Shown one piece after another: positions 1 to 11,252 of a DNA stretch of 64,000 nt. The position numbers and the translations under genes were made by a program. The notes under the pieces were generated by a model that worked only from the letters and a program-made list of their open reading frames with translations, had not been told where the DNA came from and did no database searches. Position 1 is the stretch's first letter, and the number at the start of each line of letters is the position of its first letter. Origin of the DNA: Piliocolobus tephrosceles (lineage: Eukaryota > Chordata > Mammalia > Primates > Cercopithecidae); contig NC_045436.1 of the NCBI RefSeq assembly GCF_002776525.5, positions 48,715,313-48,779,312 of the forward strand, given 5' to 3'.

Positions 1-114
1 AAAGAAGGAAAAGAGGGAGGGAATAGGGATAAAAGAAAGAGAACAGCAGAAAAGAAGGCAGCACACAGAGAAGTTAAAGGCTTTGTCTCTACAGATTGCC
101 AAAATAAATCCCAA

Positions 115-300
115 CTCTGAGACATACAGCTGTGTGACCTCAGGCAAATTACTTAGGCTCCCTGTGCCTTTGTTTCTACATCTTAAAATTGGGAAAAATA
201 ATAGTATCTACTTCATTGAGTTGAACAAAAAGAACTGAGAAAGTATTTGTGGACTTAGAACAGTCCCTGCATAAAATAAACCCTCAAAAAGTATTCATTA
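115..300 (+). mobile_element. MIR SINE
   Basis: A tRNA-derived mammal-wide SINE is recognised by the core 'ctgtgtgacctcaggcaaat', the following 'cagt..cctcatctgtaaaatggg'-like stretch and the final 'agaacagtccctgcataaa' block. It is diverged and lacks the 5' tRNA-like part. It is old and inactive. Confidence 0.8.
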
Positions 301-540
301 AATTTTAAAAATCATAAAGGAAGGAAACACTAGTTGGGAAAAAGAAGGAAATGATTATCAGTGTGCTATTATTTTAGATCTTACTTGAAAGATTCATTGG
401 AATTAAATAAATGGTGATGGTTGAAAAGGCCACTTAGTGTCAGTCAATTATAGGACATAATTGAAAAATAATAAGCAGACAGGATGTCTGCAAGGGAGTA
501 GGAAGTAGGCTTAGAAAGTCAGTTGCCATCGGGGCCATGA

Positions 541-857
541 CAAGTGTTCTGACAAGAAGAGGCAGAGGGAGATTTTAAACACAGAGAGGGCCATGTGAAG
601 ACAGAGCAGAGGTATGAAGATGCTGGCCTTGCCCATTTGAGTGATGTGGCCACAGCAGGGAATGCTGGGAGCCAAGGGAAGTGGAAAGAGGCTCCTTAGA
701 GCCTCCAGAGGGACTGTGGCCCTTAGGACTCCTTGATTTCAGTCTCATGATACTGATATACATCTTCTGGCCTCCAGAATCGTGAGATAATACATTTCTA
801 TTGTTATCAGCCACGACATTTGTGCTAATTTGTTGTAGCAGCCACAGGAAACTAATA
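541..857 (+). mobile_element. MaLR-type solo LTR, 3' part
   Basis: The segment shows the 'ggccatgtgaagac' stretch, the 'ggcctccagaatcgtgagat' block and the terminal 'ggaaactaatat' typical of ERVL-MaLR (MLT1-like) LTRs. The 5' portion is missing. A chance antisense frame at 575-814 lies inside it and is not a gene. The subfamily is not assigned. Confidence 0.65.
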
Positions 858-1578
858 TAAAGATAAAGGGAAAAAGTAATAAGATAAAGAAGATGCCTTA
901 GATGAATCTATGATTATAGATGGCCATGAGCTGAAACATAAACACCATTAAATTCTGCCACCTACAGTCCTAAAAGAACAACAAAACAAAAAATCTGTAA
1001 TACCCACATAAAATGCCATTGTCAACTGTATAACAAAGTTATTTAGACACCCCTCTTCAGACACACTTAGGTAATTTCAAATGCTGCCTTTAACACTTAC
1101 TAAGCATAGTTAAGTGAGACAGCTACATACCTTCTAGATTCTCACTTAGAGAAAAGACATAAGTAGACATGTCCCAAAAGAGGAAGTGCAACAGATTAGC
1201 AAACATGTGGGAAAAGATTCAGCCTCCAGGAAACACTGTTCAAAACAATAATGAAATTTCATTTCTTTGCCAATCAAAATAACAGTTTTTTACTCTTCTT
1301 AAGTTTTTAATTTTTTTCATACTATTTTTTTAGCTTGTTTTTTTCCCTACCTGGTAATTATCTTCTGTGAGAAAACATTTTAAATGGTCCATTTTCAATG
1401 CATGATAAATCTAAGTACTGGCAGCCATAACATACCACATGGCTCATGCACCCAGAAGGTTACAATTAGCAAACAGAATGTAGAGGAGGGGTCAGCCTCC
1501 TCTGAATAATCCTAGATCTGGAAGCACAATGTTCATCAAAGAACTAAAATACAAAAAATTAAAAACAATGTAATAACT
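858..1578. other. No recognised feature
   Basis: This AT-rich stretch shows no repeat family, RNA gene or coding frame that I recognise. Confidence 0.5.
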
Positions 1579-2187
1579 TAGGAGTCAGCAAACCATAGCC
1601 AGTGGGTCAGACCTGGCCCATTGCTTGTTTTTGTAAATAAAGTTTTATTTACAAAATAGTTTTATTGGAAGACAGCCATGCTTATTTGTTCACATATTAT
1701 CAATGGCTGCTTTTGGAGTACTATGGCAGGGCCGAGTACAGACAATCCCCAACACTTAAAGATGGTTTGTCTCCAATTTTTTAACTTTATGATGGACCAA
1801 AAGTGCTACACATTCAGTAGAAAGTGGTATGATACTCTTGTGATCCTGGTCAGCAACAGTGAGCCACAGCTCCCTGTCAGCTTCACGATCAGGAGGAAAC
1901 AGCCCATACTTTACTGTGCACTGTGTTGCTGAATGATTTTGCCCAACTGTAGGCTAATGTAAGTGTTCTGAGCGCGTTTAAGGTAGGGTAGGTTAAGCTA
2001 TGATTTTTAGTAGGTTAGACGTATTAAATGCATTTTCAACTTATGATATTTTCAACTTACAATGGGTTTATTGGGACATAACCCCATTGTAAGTTAAGGA
2101 GGATTGGTAGTTGTGAAAGATAAATGGCCCACAAAGTCTAGAATGTTTACTATTTGGCCCTTTACAGAAGATGTTCGCTGACTCCTA
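1579..2187 (+). mobile_element. hAT-Charlie nonautonomous element (MER58-like), split
   Basis: The element begins with taggagtcagc and ends with its exact reverse complement gctgactccta, a perfect 11-bp terminal inverted repeat. The inner text ('tgtttttgtaaataaagttt', 'tttggccctttacagaag') is that of a common short hAT element. A Tigger-type MITE (1739-2107) interrupts it. An 8-bp target duplication is no longer clear. The MER58 name is a best guess. Confidence 0.75.
1739..2107. mobile_element. Tigger-type MITE (MER8-like) nested in the hAT element
   Basis: An insertion with degraded inverted ends ('cagacaatccccaac' at the left; 'gttaaggaggattgg' at the right) sits between two TA dinucleotides at 1737-1738 and 2108-2109, the target duplication of Tc1/mariner elements. 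Removing it restores a continuous hAT copy. No transposase frame is present. The open frame at 1678-1932 is incidental. Confidence 0.75.
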
Positions 2188-3890
2188 GTTTAGAACATGG
2201 CTATTGTTCTAACAATAACAGTAAGCTGTGGCCCATGTTCTCCCTAGACTACTTTGCTGCCATTGAAAAAAGTTCTGGGGAGTTTGAAAAAGTGGAGGAA
2301 TGTTTCATGCTATGGGAAAATAAGATAATGTTTTAGGATCTGAGAGAATTTGGGGAAAAAAGGAAAATAAGAGAATACAGAATTGTAGAGACTAGATAGT
2401 TGCAATTCTGTGAAGAAAAACATTTAAAAGGGGACTGGAGGGAAGTATAACAAAACATCGACATCCTTTATCTTCCAGTGATAAAGAATACATGTGACTT
2501 TCATTTTGTCTTCTTTCTACTTTTCTGCTTTTCTTCAATTTACATTAACAAACATATTTTACTTTAAACTGTAAAAAACAAATATCAATTTTCAAAATTG
2601 AAACAGAAAATTTTAAATGAGCTTCCAGTGCACCCAGGTTTCACACACGGTTGGATTCAGTGTTTGATTCTATATCATAATACAGTGTCTTCACCAAGCA
2701 CTTCCAGCTACCTAAAGAGAGCTCCCACTGCTAGAGGTAGAGATTTTGTTTCCATTCAGGTTTCTATGATAGGAGGGATTTTTCTCCCATTTCACCTTCT
2801 TCTTGTGAAAGGACACATCTACTTTATTTCCAGGTTCTGTCTTGTTCTTAAAAAAAAAAAAAAGAAAAGAAAACATGAAAAGAATTATTGATAAGGCAAA
2901 GAAAAGAGGAAACATCCAGAGTCGTGCTAAGGTGTGGTTAATCGTGCCACTAGCAAATCTGGACCTCAAAGGTCCTTTTTGCTTCACTCCTTTTTTATCT
3001 AGATGTGACTTGAAGCCACTTTCAAGGGAATACCAGATGAGCTGAAATAAATGAATGACAACCTGGGTCAGCCAGGAAGAAGAAGTGAGACCTTGAGGGT
3101 AGACAGGAGAGAAAACATGGGGAAACAGCAGTGGACAACTCCTTCCTTCTGAAGTGGACTCTGTGTGCACTAAAGCTGCCGGAGGAGAAAGGCAGAAGCC
3201 TGGTTTTCATCATCCTCTGGTAGTATGTATCTGAACTTAGTTCAGTAACAAAAGTAGAACTTTTGTAATGGGCCCCCCATCCACCAAAATGTTAAGGGCT
3301 TAGCTAAAGGATTATGTTTAATTCAAAACCATCAAGCATTAAGAGTAAGATGCAAATCAGAACAAAGTCAAACCAAAAAGGTGAGGTCAGCCAGAGTAAC
3401 TTCACTTCTCATAATCACTTTCTATTATTTGCAAGGCCTGGAAAACTTGCAGTATTAAACTTTCTGAAATGCTGCAGGAATGCAATTATTGCTCCCCAGC
3501 ATCTCCTCATTCTTTGGGGGATAAAGGGGAAGAGCTGCTGATTTTGTTCCAATTAGACACAATTCACTCCAAATCACTAGGCAACCCCCAGCTTCCATTA
3601 CAATGTCTGCTCAACCTGGATGTGCAAAGACTCATTAAAACCGAGTGAAAACCAGACAGCTGGATTGACTACATGGAAGAAAATCCATTCATCATTGACT
3701 AATTTGGCATCTATTAATCACATCTCATTTCTCAGCCCTATGAACACATTAAATCTAATTCCCTTTTTTGGAATCAACAGCCACAGCTAAGAGCATGGCC
3801 GGTTTTCACTACATCTCTATTCCTTCAAGAAAAAATTCTCCCAACTACAAAGTAGGGTCTAAAAAGGAATCCTGACGTGGAGGGACTCAG
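2188..3890. other. Mostly unrecognised DNA with a short A-rich tract
   Basis: I see no named repeat or credible gene here. An A-rich tract lies at 2850-2875. The antisense frame at 2712-3170 (152 codons) includes that homopolymer as a run of phenylalanines and has no domain I recognise. Confidence 0.45.
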
Positions 3891-4215
3891 TTCATTCATT
3901 CAACAAATACATGTTGGGCACCTCCTATGTGCCAGGCACTATTCTAGATTTGGCGGACAGAGTAGCAGAAGAAACACATATGAAGATCCTCACTCTGGAG
4001 ATTAGATCCAAGCAGAGAGGAGATAGGATTGTGTAGTAAAAATAATAAGTACATTGTATTGGAAGGTAAAAAGTGACATGGGGCAGGGAGAAAGAATAGG
4101 AGAGGTTAAGGGGGATTGAGAGTGGGTGTATGAAAGCTCTGTTTGCATTATTAAGTAGAATAGTCAAGATAGGCCCCATTGAATAGGTGAGCAAAGACTT
4201 GAAGAAGATGAGAGA
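3891..4215 (-). mobile_element. L2-type LINE 3' region, antisense
   Basis: It opens with 'ttcattcattcaacaaata' followed by 'cctcctatgtgccaggcact', the reverse complement of the L2 3' end. The continuing purine-rich text matches diffuse ancient repeat sequence, so the right edge is approximate. Confidence 0.6.
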
Positions 4216-4384
4216 GCTAGGAAAGTAGTAGCCCTCCAGCTAATGGCTAATATTAGCTCAGATGTTTTCCCTAGGACCTCTATTACAAAGCAATTAGGGT
4301 GCAATAAAGTTTGGCTTCTTGTCCCAAAAACTAATTGGGAAACCATTTCAAGCTCATAAGGAAAATAATTACTACAATGCAGTC

Positions 4385-4482
4385 TCCACAAAAGCAGGGG
4401 CTTCCTCTTCTTCATCACTGTGTCCCTAGGGCCTGGTACATAGAAAGACCCCAATTAGTCTTTGTTGAATGACTAACTGATC
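4385..4482 (+). mobile_element. L2 LINE 3' end
   Basis: The text 'gtgtccctagggcctggtac' followed by 'tctttgttgaatgactaact' matches the sense 3' terminus of L2, which normally ends in GAATGA repeats. Confidence 0.6.
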
Positions 4483-4889
4483 ATATGCTATACATGAATG
4501 AAACACAATTCAAGATGGACAATGACAGGAAAGACATGGGAGCAATACCCTACATAGGTTGTGCTGACTTCCTTGGCTGACCTCACCTTCCTGCTCTGTT
4601 CCATAGATCAGGATGCCCAGTGTAGAACTGCAAATTGCAGGAAAGCATTTGGGAAAACTTTTCCTGGTGGCACCTATTCTATCCACCTCAGGGGTGACAG
4701 GAGTTCTGTTCTTTTAAAATCAATTTACTACTACCTCTGGAGCACCTGCTTTATGTCAGCCAGGACTAAGTACTACAGGGCATCAAAGTTAGTATGCGGT
4801 CATAGGCAGCCTGCTCCGATGGTCCTACGATCCCTGCTTCTTGTTATTCATGTCCTTATGCAAGCTGTTTTTCTCTTTGACTGTAGTCT
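4483..4889. other. No recognised feature
   Basis: A 117-codon frame (4561-4911) crosses this stretch but has no recognisable domain or splice context, so I do not call it a gene. Confidence 0.45.
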
Positions 4890-5322
4890 GAATCTAGTGA
4901 CTCCTCTCTAACAAATAGGATATGGCAAAAGTGATGAGATGCCACTTCCAAGATTAGATTACAAAAAGACTGTAATTTCAATCTCTCTCTCTCTCCCCCC
5001 GCTATCCCCACCTCCCAATTCTTGCTCTGGCATATTGTGAGTGGTCCTATGAAGAGGTCCTCATGGCAAGGAACTTATGTCTCTGGCCGAGTACCTTTGA
5101 GGGCCTATGGCTGCCAACAACCAGGTGAGTGCTTGGAAGCAGATCCTCCCCGACACAAGTCTGGAGAGGATTGCAGCTTCTGGGAGCCCTGGGAGCCAAA
5201 GACCTGGCTAAGCTGTGCCTGAATTCTTGACCCCTCAAAAACTGACAGATTACATGTTTGTGGTTTTTTAAGCCACTAAGTTTTGGGATAATTTATTATG
5301 CAGCAATAAATAACTAATAATA
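4890..5322 (+). mobile_element. Ancient LTR-like repeat (group C)
   Basis: The 3' part reads 'taagccactaagttttggga' then 'ttatgcagcaataaataact', a widespread mammalian repeat terminus. A short TC run lies inside at 4982-4996. A related copy occurs in the opposite orientation at 34448-35005. I do not assert a family name. Confidence 0.55.
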
Positions 5323-5454
5323 CGCATGATCTGCCCTCAAAACAAGGTATATAAAGAGTGCATATGTGCAATAAAAACAAAGTATTTGGGATGGAGAAGA
5401 TTCACAGGATTAAGAAATAGGTGACTAGAAGTTACAATGACTCAAGTTTACAGA

Positions 5455-5548
5455 ACTCTTTAAAAATTACTGAGTGCTTCTGACACAATTGTCTCATTTG
5501 ATCTTAACAATACACTTGTGTAAGGATGGTATTATTTTACTTACCCAA
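5455..5548 (-). mobile_element. MIR SINE fragment, antisense
   Basis: A short match to antisense MIR is visible: 'tactgagtgcttctgacac', then 'tctcatttgatcttaacaat', then a 'ggtattattttac' segment. It is diverged. Confidence 0.55.
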
Positions 5549-5559
5549 CATTAAATATT

Positions 5560-5775
5560 AATTGATCTAATCATTCAGTGAAAAATTTGTGTCAAATATG
5601 TAACTGTAGTGGATACTAAGGAGACCTAAGTAAGTCATAGTAACTGCCCTCAGGAAACCCAAAATAATAGAGCATAGGTACATTAAATAAACAAGAAACA
5701 GGCCTTGCAGTACAATGTATTAAATGGCATAATAGAAGTATGTACAAGGTGTGTGCTAACTTAAAGGCGGGGATG
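5560..5775 (-). mobile_element. L2-like ancient repeat, antisense
   Basis: The stretch resembles antisense L2 3' text: 'atcattcagtgaaaaatttg', a 'taactgccctcaggaaaccc' block and a 'ggcataatagaagtatgtac' block. It is heavily diverged and its edges are approximate. Confidence 0.45.
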
Positions 5776-5883
5776 ACGAACTCTTCCAAGAGTTACAAAA
5801 AGTACCCCAAATGAGATTCTAGAAGAATGAGTCTTTTCAACTCTTTCTCAACCTCCTTTCCTGATTTCTCTTCCTCCACCATG

Positions 5884-5885
<2 letters not shown>

Positions 5886-5919
<34 letters not shown>
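5886..5919. repeat. (A)34 homopolymer
   Basis: An uninterrupted run of 34 A directly abuts the LTR-like element that begins at 5921. It may be a fossil retroposon tail or a grown microsatellite, and its length is likely unstable. Confidence 0.9.
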
Positions 5920-5920
<1 letters not shown>

Positions 5921-5923
<3 letters not shown>

Positions 5924-6336
5924 CAGCTGAATTAAATTTAAAGGAGTTTAATTGAGCAACAAATGATTTGCGAACCAGGTAGCCCCCAGAATCACAGCAG
6001 ATTCATACAGACTCCAGCACAGCCATGTGGTGGAAGAAGATTTATGGACAAAATAAGGGAAATGACGAAAGAAATTGGAAGTGAGGTACAGAATGGCTAG
6101 ATTGGTTACAGCTCGGCGTTTGCCTTATTTGAACACAGTTTGAACACCCAGCAGTGTATGAGTGGTTGAAGTATGGCCACCGGGATAGGTCAAGACTCAG
6201 CTATTGTTACAGGCGCATACCCCTAAGTTAGGTTTTCAATCTTGTCTACCTATTAAGCTAGGTTACAGTTCATCCACAATATTTCAAATATAGAAGCATG
6301 GAGTCCTTCTCAGGCCATATTTAGTTCGCTTTAACA
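5921..6336 (-). mobile_element. Solo LTR-like element (group E, copy 1)
   Basis: Read on the minus strand it starts with TG (tgttaaagcgaactaaat) and ends near 'ttaattcagctgaag', as an LTR would. A clearly homologous, more diverged copy lies at 23118-23480 in the same orientation. No internal retroviral sequence is attached. Family not assigned. Confidence 0.6.
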
Positions 6337-6356
6337 ACCATAAGGTGTGATGATTG

Positions 6357-6862
6357 TCAGGGCACCCCAGAGAAACAGAGCCAATAGCATATATATAGAT
6401 CTATAAGAGGACATTTATAATGAGAACTGGCTCTAAGGAGGATGAGAAGTCCTACAATACACCATTTGCATGCTAGAGATCCAGAGAAGCTGGTAGTGTT
6501 TATCATTCCGAGTCCAAGGATTTGAGAACCAGCAGAGCTGATGGTGTAGGTCTCATTGGTCCCAAAGGGTCCAAAGGCCTGAGAACCAGGAACTTTGATG
6601 TCTGAGGACAGGAGGAAATGGATGCCCAGACTTAAGAATAGAGAGGTTTTGCCCTGCCTCTACCTTTTTTGTCCTATTCAGGCCTCAAAGGATTGGATGA
6701 TGCCCACCCAGGTGAGTTACAGCAACCTTCTTTACTCAGTCCATTGATTCAAACGTCAATCTCCTCCAAGACATCCTCATACACACACCTAGAAATGATG
6801 ATTACCAGCTATCTGGACATCCCTCAGCCCAGTCAAGTTGACACATAAAATTAACCATCACA
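6357..6862 (-). mobile_element. LTR-like repeat (group B, copy 1)
   Basis: The left edge 'ccccagagaaacagagccaa' and the right edge 'gttgacacataaaattaacc' are the two hallmark ends of a common mammalian LTR-like repeat in antisense. Related sense copies are at 20827-21012 and 61307-61690. Confidence 0.6.
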
Positions 6863-7214
6863 ATGATCACCACAGATCTTTGGACACAAATTAGAAGCTA
6901 GAAAGAGGCTCCAGCCAAAGCTCAAGTAAGTTCGGATATGAACTGATGGTCTGAAATGGGATAAAGAGGTGGTGGTGAGAAAGAGAGAGAGAGAGAGGTA
7001 GAAAGGGAAGGATGGAGAGGAAGATTAGCAGCTTGAGGAACAGGCAGAATTAAAAGACAAATTGTTCGCAATGTGGGAGAGGTTAGAGAATGTTTATTGG
7101 CAGATTGTAAGGAGCCAAATCAGGAGAGATTTGCATAGGATATCTTATATGAAGAAAGAAATAACCTAAAGGCCTTTCAAGATTCTACGAAAAGAAATCA
7201 ATTCTTAATCTGTC
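6863..7214. other. Unrecognised, with a (GA)n tract
   Basis: The only structure seen is a short (GA)n run at about 6977-6998. Confidence 0.5.
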
Positions 7215-7762
7215 ATGATATTCAAGAGAAAAAACAAAAAAGAGATTGAGTCTTTAAAATGATGGACCAAAGTATCCCCTGATACGATGTGATAAGACGA
7301 GTAATTATTCTCTGTAGTAGTATTCACCATAAGTTTATAATCCCGTTCTAACCATTTGTTGGACAATTTGTCTAGTGGACAAATTGGGGAACATTCTACA
7401 AAATACCTGACTAGCACTATTCAAAACTGTCAAGATCAGTCTTTGACAAACTGTCACAGACCAGTGGAGACTATGGAGATATGATGACTAAATGCAATGT
7501 AATAATATCCTCAGTGGGATCCTATAACAGAAAAGGGGCATTCATGGAAAAAATTGGTGAAATCTAAATAAAGTCTGCAGTTTAGTTAATAGTAACATAT
7601 CAATGTATACTTTTAGTTCTGATAAGTGCATATCAGTAATACAAAATGAAAACATTAGGGGAAACTGAATCTGGTAAGAGTCACATGTGAACTCCTTGTA
7701 TTTTTGCAACTTTAATGTAAATCTAAAAATATTCCACAATTAAAAGTTTATTTTTAAAAAAT
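7215..7762 (+). mobile_element. L1M LINE, 3' end
   Basis: The stretch carries late 3'-UTR text of an old L1: 'ggtgaaatctaaataaagtc', 'tagtttagttaatagtaaca'-like sequence and the terminal 'ccacaattaaaagtttattt', ending in an A-rich tail near 7761. ORF2 is absent, so the element is dead. Confidence 0.75.
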
Positions 7763-8121
7763 GATAGGCCAGTAGTAAAATCTACATTATGGCTTATAGA
7801 AACCAGTTTTTCCATTGGCTTCACCATTTGTAAATCAGCTTCCACAATCCTGCTTCATGGATGTATCCTTTAGGTAAAGGGATACTTCTCTGAGGATTTT
7901 CCAAAAGATTCCTAATTTAAATGTTAGATCAAAAGCAGGTTTGGCATGGGGGAATATAAAGCACTTGTAAGAGCCTCATATAAATGGTCACTGAAAGAGA
8001 ATACAGAAGTATTGAGAGACTAAATGGAAAACAACTTCACCAGGCTATAGACCAAAGAGGCAGAGCCTATGTTTAATCATCCTCCCTGGTCCCCAGTCTG
8101 TTGCCTAAATAAAGACATTTT
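7763..8121. other. No recognised feature
   Basis: I see nothing identifiable in this stretch. Confidence 0.5.
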
Positions 8122-8155
8122 CCAGACAGACAGACAGACAGATAGATAGATAGAC

Positions 8156-8213
<58 letters not shown>

Positions 8214-8247
8214 GCAGGCAGATAGACAGACAGGCAGACAGACAGAT
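8122..8247. repeat. Compound (GACA)n/(GATA)n microsatellite
   Basis: About 126 bp of tetranucleotide repeat switches from GACA to GATA, back to GACA and then into an impure GGCA/GACA segment. The antisense frame at 8077-8268 (repeating Leu-Ser-Ile-Tyr/Cys) is only its translation. Confidence 0.95.
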
Positions 8248-8749
8248 ACTGAGAAAGTTTACTACCAACAGACCCTCATTAAATTTACTTATAAAAAAAT
8301 AATAACAAAATTATGTAAATTGGGAGAGGAGCAGTCAATGTTAAAATATTCAGCAGCTGTTGATTTATTTCAGAGGGAGGTGAAGATATTGATTTACTTC
8401 AGATTCTGTTAAAGCAACTGTGTTCATTAAGTTACTTTTGCACAATAAAATTTCAAGGTAAACCTATGATGTTTAAACTTAGACTTCAAGGGGAATTAGA
8501 CTGAAACATGGGCTCCTCCCTTTTCTCTGTTCCACTTTTCATTCTCAGCTTCTCCCTAGAACTAGAGAATTCTCAGGCCCATGACAGGTGTTTATTGCAT
8601 ATGAGGATCAAAAACTACGTGAAACAAACAGGAAACTGTAGATAATAACCTAATGAACTGTAGATTCAAATCCAGTGGCAGTAAGACTGGAGTTGTCCTC
8701 TTAGGCCACTCCAAAGTCCTAGGGAGGGAGTAGTTTCTCAACACTCTCT
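8248..8749. other. No recognised feature
   Basis: I identify no repeat or gene here. Confidence 0.5.
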
Positions 8750-9070
8750 ATCCTCCAGCTGCACTGGACTACTGGCTATTTCTCAAACACGTCATGCTTT
8801 TCCATGACTCCATGACTTCCTCCATGCTGTTCCTTCCATGGAATGCCCTTGCACTATCCTACTTCTTCCTCAAAGTCCAGTTTAAGCCTCATCCCGAAAG
8901 GCTTTCCCAACCCCGAGGCAGAGTGAGTTTTTCCTCCTGTAATATTTCCCTAGTACCCTATTTACATTTCCCTGTAACACCAACCCTATTATAGAGGTCA
9001 TTTTTTCAGCCTGTTTTCCAGAAACTGTGAGCTCCTGATGAACAAAGTGCCTGACACAAAACAGGTGTAA
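8750..9070 (+). mobile_element. L2 LINE, 3' ORF2 end and UTR
   Basis: The text follows the L2 3' region in sense: 'tgctgttccttccatggaat', then 'ttcctcaaagtccagtttaa', then 'ggctttcccaaccccgaggc', and a degenerate 'aaagtgcctgacacaaaaca' near the end. The frames at 8794-8994 and 9006-9344 are fossil or shadow frames. Confidence 0.75.
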
Positions 9071-9090
9071 AAAAAAGAAAAAGTGCTAAG

Positions 9091-9126
9091 TAGGTTGATA
9101 GATGGATAAGTGGATGGATGGGTAGG
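9091..9126. repeat. Degenerate (GATG/GATA)n tract
   Basis: A short impure tetranucleotide run follows the L2 end. Confidence 0.6.
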
Positions 9127-9134
9127 TTGTGGCA

Positions 9135-9472
9135 TCTTCTATCTAGAAGAGGCCATGTGACCGAGTTCTGGCCCATAGAACATGTACAGAAATGATGGGT
9201 GCCATTTTCAGGGTAGTCCTCTAAAATCTCCCACACAACCCTCAACATCATCTCTCCCCATGTGCCAGGCAGATGCAGAGGACCCAGTAGACGACTCCAA
9301 GGCTCATGGCAAAGAAGCCAAGTGGAAGAAGCCTGGGTCCCCAAACAACTGAATAGGGTAGAGACCCCCTATCCTGAATTGGACAATGAGATGAACAAAA
9401 AAATACACCTTTATTGTGTGAATTCACTAAATTTGGGGATTGTTAGAGCAGTTAGCCTAGCTTGACTATACA
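9135..9472 (+). mobile_element. Ancient LTR-like repeat (group D, copy 1)
   Basis: The order of blocks 'gaggccatgtgaccgagttc', 'aggcagatgcagaggaccca', 'gaagcctgggtccc' and 'cctttattgtgtgaattcac' marks a widespread mammalian repeat. Copies also lie at 18225-18560 (sense) and 34125-34430 (antisense). Confidence 0.55.
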
Positions 9473-10017
9473 TGAATGAATCTAAGAAACAACATAGTGA
9501 GTGGGCTTCTGGTTTTCCAAGAAACACCATTAGCCCCATAAAGTCCACTGGCTCATCCCTAGACAATGAAATTCTTGCTATTAGTATTGTCTTGATTAAA
9601 ACAAACAAGCAAATAAATAAAACCCTTTATGATGGAGGTGACCTCCAGCCTTTGGGGAGTCAGAAAACATTCTCCTTTTTTGGCAGAGCTGCCCTAGAAC
9701 ACTGAAAATTCTGGTAGGTTATATTGCTGATTGGACAGTGACTTAAGGAGGAAGTCACTGGAGAAAAGGAGCTGGCTCCACCCACTTATACTGAAAAAGA
9801 ACACCAAACAAACAACAACAACAAAAAATCCTGTGGCTCCCAACCACTCCAGAAAACATCCACATGTCCACAGGGGGTTGGGTCTAAGCTATGCACACCT
9901 GACCAGCCAGAGACAGTCAGACTCCCCAGGAGATTTTATGCTTTGAGGGTGGCTCACTTTTCTCTGGGATTGGGAACTATCCAGACCTTGTAACTCTGGA
10001 GTGGCAATCTTCCCACT
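9473..10017. other. No recognised feature
   Basis: I see no identifiable repeat or gene. A-rich 'aacaacaacaacaaaaaa' lies near 9810. Confidence 0.45.
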
Positions 10018-10437
10018 TGTTATCAGCTGAATTGTCCCCCTGCCCGACAAATTCATATGTTGGAGTCCTAACCCCCAGGACCGCAGACTATAATCTTCTT
10101 TGGTGATGCAGTCTTTACAATTAAAAGTAACATCATGATAGTAGGTCCTAATCCAATAGGATTGATGTCTCTATAAAACAGGGAAACTTTGGCACAGACC
10201 TAGAGAGACAGAGGCACAGAGGGAAGACAATGTGAAGAGATGTAGGGAGAAGACAGCTGTCTAAAAGCCAAGGAGAGAGGCCTGGAAAAGACTCCACCCC
10301 ATAGCCATAAGAAGGAACTAACCCTGTTTGTGTCTTATCTTGGACCTCCAACCTCCAGAACTGGGAGACAATAGATTTCTGTTGCCTAAACCACCAGCCT
10401 ATGGTACTTAGTTACAACAGCCGTAGTAAACTAATAC
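10018..10437 (+). mobile_element. MLT1-type MaLR solo LTR, near full length
   Basis: The element begins TGttatcagctgaattgtcc and contains 'gttggagtcctaacccccag', 'ggtcctaatccaatagg', 'ccaaggagagaggcctgg' and 'ctccagaactgggagacaat' in consensus order. It ends 'taaactaatacA'. It is a complete solo LTR from the ERVL-MaLR class, left after loss of internal sequence. Confidence 0.85.
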
Positions 10438-11029
10438 ATTGTCCCTTAGAGAGGGCCTCTCTGAGAATGGAAACAACACAGAGGAAAACAGAGGTAAGAA
10501 GTGGAAAAAGACAGGGCCAGCATACAGTCTACCCAAGACCTTTGACAAATCTGAACTAGTCAATGCCTTTTTTCCTGAAGATATTTTGAGTTGATTTTCT
10601 GTCACTTTCAATGAAAGATCCTTGTCTAATAGAAGTACAAGTGTTCCAAACCCAAGCCTTGCCTAGGATAATAATATTCTATAATGTCATCCCCTTCTTT
10701 CAAAAAAGTGCTGCTCAGTATGTAGTTCCTTTTTTATTTAAAAAAAAAAAAAAAGGCAATTAAGCTTGCCTTTGTTTTGAGAATATCATGATTTGGCTAT
10801 AACCTGAAAATCTACCAAGCCATGTTAGGAAACATCGTTTTCAACTGGACATTCTTAGGGAAATCTAGGTATGTGAGAAAGGGAATACAGGAGAGCACAT
10901 CAACTAAAGATGCATTTTAAAATAGCTATAAGAAGATTATACCACAAAGAGATATCTTGATGCACTGGAAAGCAAATTAGGTCTAAAGTCAGAAGACCTC
11001 AGCTTCCTTGAGTAAATTACCTAAGTGTG
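10438..11029. other. Unrecognised, with a poly(A) tract
   Basis: The only structure seen is an (A)15 tract at 10740-10754. Confidence 0.45.
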
Positions 11030-11252
11030 ACATGGTAGAAAGACCTGAGATTTGGAGTCAGGGGAGCCTGAGTTTATATCCAGCTCTGGAACTTTCTCTG
11101 TATTCTTGAGGAAAACAATCACCTAACTGAGCAATTTAGCATCAGATTCTTTGTCAATGCAATGAGATTAAGGTCTGATACCCAAATCAGTGATCATATG
11201 AATACAGCAATAATTACCATGACTGGCACATAGTAGGTGCTCAGTAAACGGT
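11030..11252 (+). mobile_element. MIR SINE
   Basis: Most of a MIR is present: 'gatttggagtcaggggagcc' at the 5' side, a degraded core, and the 3' 'ggcacatagtaggtgctcag' block. Confidence 0.7.

Noticed and set aside
2712..3170. 152-codon antisense frame
   Set aside because: It contains a poly-Phe run from an A-rich tract and no domain; overlapping frames exist in other phases.
8077..8268. Cysteine/serine-rich antisense frame resembling a repetitive protein
   Set aside because: It is the translation of the GACA/GATA microsatellite.
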